Shown: piece by piece, positions 45,125 through 54,800 of the stretch | How positions within the stretch are numbered: position 1 is the first letter of the stretch | Layout: each line of letters begins with the position of its first letter | From: Alistipes sp. | GTDB lineage: Bacteria > Bacteroidota > Bacteroidia > Bacteroidales > Rikenellaceae | Direction of reading: 5' to 3' | DNA: 64,000 nt | NCBI GenBank assembly: GCA_017937125.1 | Contig: JAGBEH010000007.1 | Coordinates: forward strand, 1 to 64,000 | The notes under the pieces: model-generated | What the model was told of the DNA's origin: nothing | What the model saw: the letters and a program-made list of their open reading frames with translations, nothing else | The model's database searches: none | Made by a program: the position numbers and the translations under genes

Positions 45125-47947
45125 ATGAAGAAATTATTTTTTAGTTTATGGCTTTCGCTCTGTATCGCCGCCGCCTATGCGGGCGGTATAGCCACGTCGA
45201 AAGATCTGGTTGCCTTCGCTGCGGCCTGCAATGCGGGGCAGAGTATCGATCAGTGGAAAAACAGCGAGGGCACGGTATGTCTCGAGGCCGACATAGATAT
45301 GGCTAAAGAGAAGAAATTCATTCCCGTAGCCTCGTTCGGCGGCGTATTCGACGGCTGCGGCTATGCCATTCTCAACTGGAAGGCACAAAAGGGATTGTTC
45401 TCGGAGGTCGCGGCGGGCGGTGTCGTGCGCAACCTGCGCATCGATGCGTCGTGCTCGATGAAGGCCGTGAACAAGTCCGAAGAGTATGCCGTGGGATTTA
45501 TTGCCGACATCAATTACGGCATAATCGAGAACTGCGAAAACCACGGGGCGATAACCCACAAGTCTACCTATACGGACAGCGACTCCTATATCGGCGGTAT
45601 CGTAGGCTCGAACAGGTTCTCGATACTCCGCTGCCGCAATTTCGGCGACATATCGTCGTCTGCGGTGTCTACGCTCCAGAAGGGTGAGATTGCCGCCCAT
45701 ATCGGAGGTATCGCCGGCGGCGGCTATGCGAAAACCGAAGCGGCTCCAGTGATCGCGTGGTGCGAGAATGCGGGCGACATAACGTACGACGGCGATTTCC
45801 CTGCTTGCAATGTGGGCGGTATCATCGGCTGCGGCTTCAGGGTCCCCGTGAAGTTTTGCGTAAATCGCGGCAATATCAAGGTCAATACGGTGCAGGGCGA
45901 ACCCAAAGATCCTAATGTTCAGCCGCAGGCGCGTACCGGCGGCATTGCGGGTTTGACTAAAGGCGATGTTATGTGTTGCGACAATTTCGGCACCGTTGCG
46001 TCGTCGGGTACGCACGCTCCCAATGTGGGCGGTGTGTGCGCTGTACCGCACGCGGCTGTAGTCGTGGGCGATTGCGTCAATTACGGCAAGGTCGTGGTTT
46101 CGAACGAAACGGCGGGAGCCGTAGGTGGCATATCGGGCGGAGTGAACCGTCCCGCACGTATTCGCGGATGCGTCAATCGCGGCGAGGTGCGTTTCGACGG
46201 TGCGAGTTTCAATAAACGTACATCGGTCGGCGGCATCGTGGGCGCCGTTACGGTAAAGCGTGATGCTACTGCGGGAACATACGTGCGCAACTGTGTGAAT
46301 TACGGCAAAGTGTCGAGTGGTGCAGGCGGCAATAATCTCGAAAACAACGACAAGGCCATACATACGGGCGGCGTTGCGGGCTGGATGTCGGGTTCGGCGC
46401 AGGCGACGGTGATAATGCGCGACTGCGAGAATTACGGGACGGTAACCTCCGAGGGCGGTCGCCGCGGAAACATATGCGGTGCATGCACGGGCGTGCAGAC
46501 GGGCGGCGAATATGTCGATTTCTCGGCCGAGAAATCCGAGCCTATGAGCGACGGCTCCAACATCTTCGGCCGCGTCACCACGGCTGCGGGCGAGCCTGTG
46601 GTCGGCGTCGTGGTCAGCGACGGCGAGCAGTGCGTGGCCACCGACGGCTACGGGTATTATTCTATGAAGAGCGATCTGTCGAAAAAACGCTTCGTCTATA
46701 TATCGGTCCCGTCGGAGTACGAGGTTCCGTCGCTTTACGGGACGCCTCAGTTCTTTCGCCGCATAGGTCGCGGCGAGAAGGCCGTTATGGCCAATTTCTC
46801 GTTGAAGAAGCGCGGGAAGGTCGCGGATAAATATACGGTGGCGATGCTGGGCGACCCGCAGATACGTCCGTACGGGATGGACAATTCCACCGAGACTTAC
46901 CGCGATTCGGTAGCGCCCGACGTGGAGGCACTGCGCAAGGCTGCCGAAGGCGAGTTCTATGCGATCAATCTCGGCGACCTCGTGTATAACTATATGGTGG
47001 CTTACGACGATTACATCGACATCACATCTACGATAGGCTGCACGACATTCAACGTTATCGGCAACCACGATTTCGATCAGACGACGATGTTCGACAGCAA
47101 GCTGGGTACGGTGTTCTTCGAAACCTACCTCGGTCCGGTGAACTATTCGTTCAATATCGGCAAGATACACTATATCCTGCTCGACGACATAGTCTACGGC
47201 CGCAGTTCGGCGACGGCCCGTTATCGCACGGGGCTGGAGGAGGAGACGATGACGTGGCTCGAGAACGATCTGAGTTTCGTCCCCAAGAATACCACCGTAG
47301 TCGTTTGCGCCCACTCGCAGCTTTTCAAGAAGCGCGGCTCGCATTCGACTAAGAATCTGAACTATGCACGTTATTGCGCGCTGTTGTCGCAGTACGACCG
47401 CGTATATTCGTGGGCGGGGCACAACCACCACAATTACAGCTACGACTATCGCGGCAAGGGACAAGGCAAAGATAACATCTCCTGCATAATCGTCTCGCGT
47501 GCCACAGGGGCGTTGCGTCTGAACAAATATCTGAATACCGACGGTACGCCGCAGGGATATATGGTGGTCGATGTCGATGGCGGAGAGATGAAGTGGTATT
47601 ACAAGTCTGTCGGTCGGGACAAGGATTATCAGATGCGCGTATATCCTCCTTTGCGCACCGACGGGCGTTATGTTATGGCCAACATATGGAACTACGGCGA
47701 CGGCTGGAGCAAGGCCGAGTGGTGGGAGAACGGCGTGAAAATAGCCGATATGGAACAGTTCGAGGCGTCGGATCCCGATTACGAGGCGCTGTATGCCAAC
47801 GTGACGAACAAGACGACGCGCAAATATTGCGCTCCGACGAAGACACCGAATATGTTCCGCGCGGTTCCGTCTGCGGGAGCGCATTCGGGAGAGGTGAGGG
47901 TTACCGATAATTTCGGAAACGTATTCGTCTCGAAGATAGACTGGTGA
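45125..47947 (+). CDS. GLUG-repeat / calcineurin-like phosphoesterase fusion
   Basis: 940 residues with a plain signal peptide (MKKLFFSLWLSLCIAAAYA) and no lipobox cysteine. Residues about 20-460 are GLUG-type repeats (SYIGGIVGSNRFS; NVGGIIGCGFRV; TSVGGIVGAVTV). About 477-560 is the same N-terminal beta domain as in the preceding gene (GSNIFGRVTTAAGEPVVGVV). About 570-770 is the phosphoesterase with LGDPQIRP, NLGDLVYNY, IGNHDFD, CAHSQL and AGHNHHN. The rest is the C-terminal beta domain. The phosphoesterase half is a paralogue of the gene at 43396. The solenoid may present or bind the substrate. It ends the locus. Confidence 0.9.
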   Translation: MKKLFFSLWLSLCIAAAYAGGIATSKDLVAFAAACNAGQSIDQWKNSEGTVCLEADIDMAKEKKFIPVASFGGVFDGCGYAILNWKAQKGLFSEVAAGGVVRNLRIDASCSMKAVNKSEEYAVGFIADINYGIIENCENHGAITHKSTYTDSDSYIGGIVGSNRFSILRCRNFGDISSSAVSTLQKGEIAAHIGGIAGGGYAKTEAAPVIAWCENAGDITYDGDFPACNVGGIIGCGFRVPVKFCVNRGNIKVNTVQGEPKDPNVQPQARTGGIAGLTKGDVMCCDNFGTVASSGTHAPNVGGVCAVPHAAVVVGDCVNYGKVVVSNETAGAVGGISGGVNRPARIRGCVNRGEVRFDGASFNKRTSVGGIVGAVTVKRDATAGTYVRNCVNYGKVSSGAGGNNLENNDKAIHTGGVAGWMSGSAQATVIMRDCENYGTVTSEGGRRGNICGACTGVQTGGEYVDFSAEKSEPMSDGSNIFGRVTTAAGEPVVGVVVSDGEQCVATDGYGYYSMKSDLSKKRFVYISVPSEYEVPSLYGTPQFFRRIGRGEKAVMANFSLKKRGKVADKYTVAMLGDPQIRPYGMDNSTETYRDSVAPDVEALRKAAEGEFYAINLGDLVYNYMVAYDDYIDITSTIGCTTFNVIGNHDFDQTTMFDSKLGTVFFETYLGPVNYSFNIGKIHYILLDDIVYGRSSATARYRTGLEEETMTWLENDLSFVPKNTTVVVCAHSQLFKKRGSHSTKNLNYARYCALLSQYDRVYSWAGHNHHNYSYDYRGKGQGKDNISCIIVSRATGALRLNKYLNTDGTPQGYMVVDVDGGEMKWYYKSVGRDKDYQMRVYPPLRTDGRYVMANIWNYGDGWSKAEWWENGVKIADMEQFEASDPDYEALYANVTNKTTRKYCAPTKTPNMFRAVPSAGAHSGEVRVTDNFGNVFVSKIDW

Positions 47948-48064
47948 CGGTCAGGTTAGGTGTGAGAGATGCGGGCGGTATTCGAAAGGGTATCGCCCGT
48001 GTCGTTTTTTTTCGCCGCAAGCGGGATGCGGCGGCAGGCTTCCGCTCATTTTACGGCGTGGCCG

Positions 48065-50902
48065 TTATCCTCGGCCGCATACGGTCTTATAGTCGCAGAA
48101 CCGACAGGTGTTCGTATCCTCGCATTGACGGAAAGGGATGTCGGTGTCGAACAATTCCGACAGCTTTCGGGCGACGGCGGCTTCGAATTCGTCGCGACAG
48201 ACGGAATACATTTCGCCCTCGCCGACGCCGTTTGCGCGTATGCGTCCCATATTCTTCAGCAGCGGCGAGTAGTCGTCGGAATGCATCGCCCGCACGTAAT
48301 AGAGCGCAGGCCTTACGTCCGCCTCTCCCGAGTGATACATCATCATAGCGTACAGGATCGTCTTGATGATGTTGGCATTGCGGTCGGCGGCCGTGCCGTC
48401 GAACAGCGAGTCCGTGTCGCGGTATTCGAGCTTCTTCGCCCCCGTTTTGTAATCCACTATGCGCACCGTCCCGTCTTCCATAACGTCTATGCGGTCCGAG
48501 ATGCCTTCGAAATGGACCTTCGCGCGCCTGCCTTTTATCTCGAACTCGAAGTCGCAGGAGATCTTGCTTTCGAGACTGCGCACCGCGAATCCGTCGTTCG
48601 CCGCATCGTAGTCGAGGATGTTGTTGAGGTATTCCGTCAGCACGTTCCTTATCAGCAGCAGGTCGCCGCCGTAGTCGTCTGCCGCGGCATTCCCGTCGTG
48701 CAGATATTCGCTGTCGATGGCGGCCGTCACGGCGTCCCCGACCCGTGCCTTGGCTGCGCGCAGCGCTTCGCCCGCGTGCAGCCGCCCGATAAATTCCGAG
48801 TAAACGGACTGTGCGGCGAGATGGAATATGTTGCCGAATATGCGGTTGTCGATCTCATCGCCTATTTCCTCTTCGGGGCGTATGCGCGCTATGTCAGCGA
48901 AGTAAAACATCAACGGGCAGGATACGTAGTGCGAAAAGGCCGTCGGCCATATGGTTTTGGGGTCTTCCTCGGCGAGATAGCGTTGCAGCGTCTCGAGAGT
49001 CGCACCGCGCTTGGGTATCTCTATGGGTTCGTTCTCGAAGAGATTGACATCCACGCCGACCTCCGTTTTCCTGACCTTGAATCCCGATTCTAACTCCAGC
49101 TGCCTGATGTAGCGGCTCGGCTCGCCCGTGCTTTTGTCGTCGGCGTGCGAGCAGTAGAGCATATACAGATTCTTGCAGCGCTGGATCAGTCGGTAGAAAT
49201 AGTATGCGTAGACGCCCTCGTGGTGCTCGGGCGTGGGCATCCCGTAGGCGAACCGCAGGTTATACGGTATGAACGACGACTGCATAATGCGGTTGCCCGG
49301 GAAATTGTCGTCGTTCATCGACAGGATGATTACGTTCCTGAAATCGAGGTTTCGCGTCTCGAGGATACCCATAACCTGCAACCCTTCGAGCGGCTCTCCG
49401 TTGAACGGTATGCGTACCGTCTGCAAATGGCGGCGCAGGAGCGACGCATATGTCTGTATGCCCATCTCTACGTCGCATCCGTCGGCCGAATTGCCGAGCT
49501 TGGCGATGTTCTCGGCCAGTACGGCGAGGAACTCGACCCTTCGTGCGGAGTCGTTCCCTTCGTATGGCAGACGCGCCACGGCCGCCACTGCATCCGACAG
49601 ATATTCCGACAGCTGCCTGCGGTCGTCGGCCTTGCGGAAAAGCACCGACATCAGTCCGTCGTCGGCCAGCATTTCGCGCGGGACCGTTATGCGGCGGTTA
49701 CGCCTTATTTCGCCCGCCAGTGCCGCACTTGCCGGCAGGTCGGCGATGTAGGGGTGGGAGAGCAGCCCCGTGACGTCCGAATGGTAGAAGTATGCCTGCC
49801 CGTTTTTCATCCTGCAACGGCTCTGCAATCCTAACAGCCTTTCCACGAACGAATAGGCGGGGCTCTGTACCAACGGGTAGCCCATAGTCACATTGACCTT
49901 GCCCGCCTCCTCGGGCAGGGCGAAGAGCAACGGCATAAGCAGGTTCTCGTCCGTGAGTACTATGGCCGTCTCCTTGTCCAAAGGACCTTCCGCCGAGAGC
50001 TTTTTCAATATCTCCGACACGTACTTGCACTGTACGGCGTTCGAAACGGCCGAAACGGCCGTTATGCCGGTTATGTGTCGGAAATTGTCGTGCGAGATTT
50101 CGTCGGCCGCGGGGAACATCGATATGTTCTCGCGTACGAACATCCCTGCCTCCTGCTCGGGGTTCGACACGTAATAGTCGTCGCTGTCCCAGTAGAAAGC
50201 CGTGTCGGCCGTCGCGGCGAGGTATTTGAACAGCCTTTTTTCGCAGGCCGACAGTGCGTTGAACCCCGCAATAATGTAACGTCGCGGTTTCAGTTCAGCC
50301 TTGCCCGCATCCATCAGCTCGGCCGCCGCGCGGTGAACCATACCCGTATAGGCCGTCCCCGTCTCGGCGAGCCTTTCGCGGAAGCGGCGGTATATTGGCG
50401 CGAGCGTCTTCCAGAGCGCGAGGAAATTGCGCTTTTCGGGCGAGAGGTCCGTATCGGAGAAGTTGCGCCAGAAATTCACTATGCGCAGCTGCTCGGGTGT
50501 CAGATACGACATATCGGCCTCCATCTCCCTGATGTCGGATATGTTGCGGAAAAGCATATCGGCATCGATGCGGTATTTGTCTATCGTGTCGAAATCGGCG
50601 AGCAGCATATCGCCCCAGAAATAGAACTTGTCGAACGGTTCGTCGTGGTACTGCGAGTAGACTTTGTACAGCTCCGTGATGAGCCGCAGGCGGTCGCCGA
50701 CGGCAAGCCCCGATATTTCGCTCATCAGCTCGTCTATCGTAAGCCATTCGGGCTGCCACAGCGGGCGTTCGGCTATGTCCGATAGCGCGTCGAGGAAGAA
50801 TACCCTTGCGCGGCGCGACGGGAACAATATGGACAGCGACGATATGTCGTCGCCGTGGCGGTCGTAAAGCTTGCGTGCGACTTCGTAGAGGAACGTTCGC
50901 AT
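48065..50902 (-). CDS. AddB-like helicase/nuclease subunit (PD-(D/E)XK)
   Basis: 945 residues. N-terminal helicase-like fold (LSILFPSRRARVFFLDAL, with a degenerate Walker A), a middle with DRLRLITELY and VNVTMGYPLVQSP, and a C-terminal nuclease core, GISDRIDVMEDG with VDYKTGAKK, which is the PD-(D/E)XK active site. The C-terminus has CEDTNTCRFCDYKTVCG, a cysteine set like the Fe-S cluster of AddB. AddAB processes double-strand breaks for RecA. The AddA-like partner is divergent at 51844, with a DUF2807 gene between. Confidence 0.85.
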   Translation of the reverse strand: MRTFLYEVARKLYDRHGDDISSLSILFPSRRARVFFLDALSDIAERPLWQPEWLTIDELMSEISGLAVGDRLRLITELYKVYSQYHDEPFDKFYFWGDMLLADFDTIDKYRIDADMLFRNISDIREMEADMSYLTPEQLRIVNFWRNFSDTDLSPEKRNFLALWKTLAPIYRRFRERLAETGTAYTGMVHRAAAELMDAGKAELKPRRYIIAGFNALSACEKRLFKYLAATADTAFYWDSDDYYVSNPEQEAGMFVRENISMFPAADEISHDNFRHITGITAVSAVSNAVQCKYVSEILKKLSAEGPLDKETAIVLTDENLLMPLLFALPEEAGKVNVTMGYPLVQSPAYSFVERLLGLQSRCRMKNGQAYFYHSDVTGLLSHPYIADLPASAALAGEIRRNRRITVPREMLADDGLMSVLFRKADDRRQLSEYLSDAVAAVARLPYEGNDSARRVEFLAVLAENIAKLGNSADGCDVEMGIQTYASLLRRHLQTVRIPFNGEPLEGLQVMGILETRNLDFRNVIILSMNDDNFPGNRIMQSSFIPYNLRFAYGMPTPEHHEGVYAYYFYRLIQRCKNLYMLYCSHADDKSTGEPSRYIRQLELESGFKVRKTEVGVDVNLFENEPIEIPKRGATLETLQRYLAEEDPKTIWPTAFSHYVSCPLMFYFADIARIRPEEEIGDEIDNRIFGNIFHLAAQSVYSEFIGRLHAGEALRAAKARVGDAVTAAIDSEYLHDGNAAADDYGGDLLLIRNVLTEYLNNILDYDAANDGFAVRSLESKISCDFEFEIKGRRAKVHFEGISDRIDVMEDGTVRIVDYKTGAKKLEYRDTDSLFDGTAADRNANIIKTILYAMMMYHSGEADVRPALYYVRAMHSDDYSPLLKNMGRIRANGVGEGEMYSVCRDEFEAAVARKLSELFDTDIPFRQCEDTNTCRFCDYKTVCGRG

Positions 50903-50906
50903 AGCG

Positions 50907-51650
50907 TCAATCCGTAACTTCCGTTATGTCGCCGCCGAAGAGCGACGAGCGTCCGCGAACGATTGCGGGCGAGCCGGTGTATGATATTTTGCCCGAAGTA
51001 GAGGTTACGGCCTCCAGCCGCTCGGAGACGGACAGCCTTACTTCGGCGCCGTGCGAGGCATCGGCTATGGTCGAGACTGTAGCGAGGCCCGACGCGTCGA
51101 ATTTGGCCGTCGAGATGTCGAGCCTCATATACCGCGCGCTGCCTTCGAGGACGACGCTGCTTTTCCCCGTGACCTCTGCGGCCAGATCCAGCACGTCTAT
51201 CTTCGCCGTGACGTTGGCACCGCCCGATACGTTGATGTCGAGCGTCTTGCCCGATATGACGTTCTCGCATACTAGGTCGGCGCCCGCGACCGTAAGCGAC
51301 GATATGTCGTTGCAGTAGATCGTCACCTCGGTAATCGTCGAGCGCTTGGCGTCTACGGGTTCATCGACTTTCAGAATCCCGTTCTTGTCCACGGCCGCCG
51401 TGAATTTGCCCGCCGTCACTCCTTTCGTGTCGTATGTTATGCGCGGCCCCTCCTCTTTGGCATTCTTGACGATGCGCACGTGCATAGTTCCCGAGACGGA
51501 TATGCCGTCGAACGAGCCGAGCCACTCGGAACGGGGGGCGGATACTATCTCGGCGAGACGGTTAGCACCCGATGTTTCAGGCTGTTGCGCCATAACCGCA
51601 AACGGTGCGGAGGCTATAAGTACGATCAGACTCGAAACCAATCTGTTCAT
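50907..51650 (-). CDS. DUF2807 (GIN-type adhesin head) exported protein
   Basis: About 247 residues from the ATG at 51650, which begins a signal peptide (MNRLVSSLIVLIASAPFAV, cleavage near MAQ). The mature protein shows the GIN-domain pattern of repeated beta strands with small turns (FDGISVSGTMHVRI; VTIYCNDISSLTVAGADLVC; LDINVSGGANVTAKI; AASHGAEVRLS-like turns). These proteins are periplasmic or surface beta-helices of unknown role in Bacteroidetes. It is 4 bases from the addB-like start, so the two share a transcript, an odd pairing. Confidence 0.8.
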   Translation of the reverse strand: MNRLVSSLIVLIASAPFAVMAQQPETSGANRLAEIVSAPRSEWLGSFDGISVSGTMHVRIVKNAKEEGPRITYDTKGVTAGKFTAAVDKNGILKVDEPVDAKRSTITEVTIYCNDISSLTVAGADLVCENVISGKTLDINVSGGANVTAKIDVLDLAAEVTGKSSVVLEGSARYMRLDISTAKFDASGLATVSTIADASHGAEVRLSVSERLEAVTSTSGKISYTGSPAIVRGRSSLFGGDITEVTD

Positions 51651-51670
51651 ATTTCCGTGTTTTTGAAAGA

Positions 51671-51701
51671 GCAAGATATGTTTTTTTTCTGAAAAATCCA
51701 A
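51671..51701 (-). promoter_or_regulatory. Promoter of the DUF2807-addB unit
   Basis: On the minus strand TATCTTGC (51671-51678), a near-match to TAnnTTTG, with TTG at 51699-51701, 20 bp upstream. The divergent addA promoter carries the same variant. Confidence 0.5.
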
Positions 51702-51791
51702 TTTCACGACCTTATTCGGCCTTTTTTGCGCCGTTTTCCGCATCTTCGGTTCCGTTTTCGGATACCTGTGCTCGGCAAAATAGCGGACGGG

Positions 51792-51823
51792 TTTGCTTTT
51801 ACCCCCGCTTATTCGTATCTTGC
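51792..51823 (+). promoter_or_regulatory. Promoter of the addA-like gene
   Basis: TTTG (51792-51795) and TATCTTGC (51816-51823) are 20 bp apart. The start of transcription near 51830 supports GTG 51844 as the translation start. Confidence 0.55.
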
Positions 51824-51843
51824 GACATCAAACCGAAACGAAA

Positions 51844-54800
51844 GTGAGAGCGAAGATATTGAGCGCGAGTGCCGGATCGGGCAAAACGTACAGGCTGGCA
51901 TACAAATATGTGTGCGACGTCATAGGCAACCCTTCGTCGTATCGCAATATACTTGCCGTGACGTTTACGAACAAGGCCACCGAGGAGATGAAATCCCGCA
52001 TAATCGACGAGATCCATCTGCTCGCATCGGGTGCGGCCAGCGATTATACCGTGTCGCTCTGCCGCGAGCTCGGCTTGGATGAGCGCACCGTGAGAGAGCG
52101 TGCGCGCGAGGCGCGTTCGAATATCCTGCACGACTATTCGCGCTTTACGGTTCTGACGATCGATACGTTCTTCCAGCGCATTCTGCGCGCTTTCATCCGC
52201 GAGTTGGGCATAGATCTCGACTATTCCGTCGAACTGGACGCCGTGCCCGTGCTCGAACGCAGTGCCGATGCCTTGGTGAAGGGTCTCGCATCCGATCCCG
52301 AACTGCAACAGTGGCTGACGGAATTCAACCGCGAGCAGCTCGATAACGACCGTACGTGGGATATCCGCAAAGGTATTCTGCGTTTGGGCTCGGAACTGTT
52401 CAAGGAGCGCAACAAGGAGCCGATACGCAATGCCGTGACGAAATCCGAGTTGAAAAAAATCGTCGGGGAACTCGTCGGGCGTGCCGAAGCGTCGAAAAAA
52501 CGTGTCGCGGAGCTGGCGCGTCGGGCGGCGGGGTTGATGCGCGAGGCAGGCGTAGAGCACGGCGATTTTTTCCGCGGTTTCACGAAGTGTTTCGATGATC
52601 TGGCCGATAATCCTGCGTGCGCGCTCAATAAGACCGTGCTCGAGAGGATCGGCTCGTCCGACGGATGGTTCGCGAAAAAGGGCGGGTCGGATGCCGCGCG
52701 TGCACTGGCCGAACCGTTGCGGCAGCTGTTGGAGCGGATAGAGGACATACGCGACGAAAATATGAAACTGTGGAACACCGAAACCCTCGTCCGCGACAAT
52801 TACCGCAGTTTCGCTCTGCTTGCCGACCTTTACGAAAAGGCTATGGCGCTGTGCGAGCAGGATAGGATGATGTTGCTGTCCGAGACCAAATACATACTCT
52901 CGCAGTTCATTACCGACAACGATGCCCCGTTCATTTACGAGAAGGTCGGCACGCGTTTCGACAAATATATGATCGACGAGTTTCAGGATACCTCACGAAA
53001 GGAGTGGGAGAATTTCCTGCCGCTGCTGAGGAATGCTATGTCGCAATCCGAGGACACCTCCGTGTTTCTCGTGGGCGATGTCAAGCAGTCGATATACCGT
53101 TGGCGCGGCGGCGACTGGAATATCCTGCGAAGCGCCGCTCCCGAGGCGCTCGGCCGACGCGATACGGAGATGGAGAGCCTGCGCGACAACTATCGCAGCC
53201 TGCCCGAGGTGGTAAGGTTCAATAACCGGATTATCGAAAATGCGGTGCGGTGCGATAACGACCTGCTGAACGCCGAACTCGATGCTGCCTGCGCGTCGGG
53301 ACGGATCTCGAAGGCGCTTGCCGCAGAGTTGCGCGATACGCTGGCGGAAGCATATGACGGCCATTCCCAGACCGCACGCAAGCACGCCGAGTATGACGGA
53401 TATGTCGATATTTCGCTCTTCGACAAGGAGCCGCCGATCGTGCGGCGCATTATGGATATTCTCGACAAGGGGTTCAGGCCCAAAGACATAATGATCCTTA
53501 CCCGTGACAGGGGCGACGGGGTGAAGGTGGCGGAGAAGCTGTTGGAATTCAAGCATTCGAACAGCGATCCGCGCTATCGCTTCGACGTGATGACGCAGGA
53601 GGCGCTGATAATAGGCTCGTCGCCTGTCGTGCGATTTGTTATCGCCGTGCTGTCGCTTGCGGTCGATGCCGACGACAGAATAGAGCAGGCCGTATATCGC
53701 CGCTTTTTCGGCACGGACGATTTTGCGACTCCGCTGTCCGAGGAGGAGACGGCGTTTTTCCGTTCGATACGTATGTTGTCGCCCGAGGAGGCGTTCGAGC
53801 GTACGGTTATGCGCTTCGGGCTCGACCGCCGTCCCGAGTACACGGCATACGTTCAGGCGCTGCACGAGCAGGCCGTGCGTTTCTGCACGGGGAGGTCGGC
53901 CGACCTGAAACTGTTTTTGGAGTGGTGGCGGGAGACGGGATGCAACAAATCGCTCAGCGTGGAACAGAGCGAGACGACGATAGAGATAACCACCGTACAC
54001 AAGGCCAAGGGACTTGAGAAGAAGGTGATTATCATTCCGTATTGCAACTGGAAACTCGACCCGCGCAGTTCCAACGGCTTTATCGATAATTACATATGGG
54101 CGCGTCCCGAGGGGGATGCCGCGGCCGAACGGCTCGGCCGCATACCCGTGACCGTGAAGTCGAATATGGCGGATTCGTTCTTCGCGTCCGATTATTACCG
54201 CGAGACGGTGTGGTCGCACGTCGATAACATCAATCTGTTGTATGTGGCATTGACCCGTGCCGTCGAGTCGCTGCACATATTCATCCCCGAGCCGTCGAAA
54301 AACTCCTCGCGTCCCGATACCGTCGGTAAACTGATACTGTCGGTATTGCCGTCCGACGGGTTTTCTGCGGCCGAGGACGGCACGCGGCACATCTCTTTCG
54401 GCAAGTTCGCGCCTCCGTGCGCCGATCGCAGCGGAAAGACGGATGCGGAGTATGCCGTAATCGGCGAATATCATACGCATGAAGCCGATATGCGTCTGCG
54501 CCTGCCGTCGCAGCGTTATTTCGAGGACGGGACATCGGCGGAACTTTCGCCGCGCAACCTCGGAATACTTATGCACCTCGCATTCGCGGGTGCGTCGTCG
54601 GCCGAGGACATTGCCGCTGCCGTGACAAAGATGATGCGCGATGCCGTAATTTCGCCGTCCGAAGCCGAGCGGCTGACGCGTGAGATAAACAAGGCGTTGG
54701 AGAACCCCCTCGTCGGAGGGTGGTTCGGCGGCGAATGGACGGAGGTGCGCAACGAGAACGACATAGTCGTGCCGCACGCGACGTCGGTGAAGCGTCCCGA

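Noticed and set aside
45146-47884. A 912-residue frame opposite the GLUG-phosphoesterase gene
   Set aside because: Antisense shadow of a repeat-rich high-GC gene; its His/Arg-rich translation repeats with the GLUG units.
47948-48064. A possible terminator between the convergent GLUG-phosphoesterase and addB genes
   Set aside because: The inverted repeat (GCCGC/GCGGC) is weak and the T run is on the wrong side for either gene.
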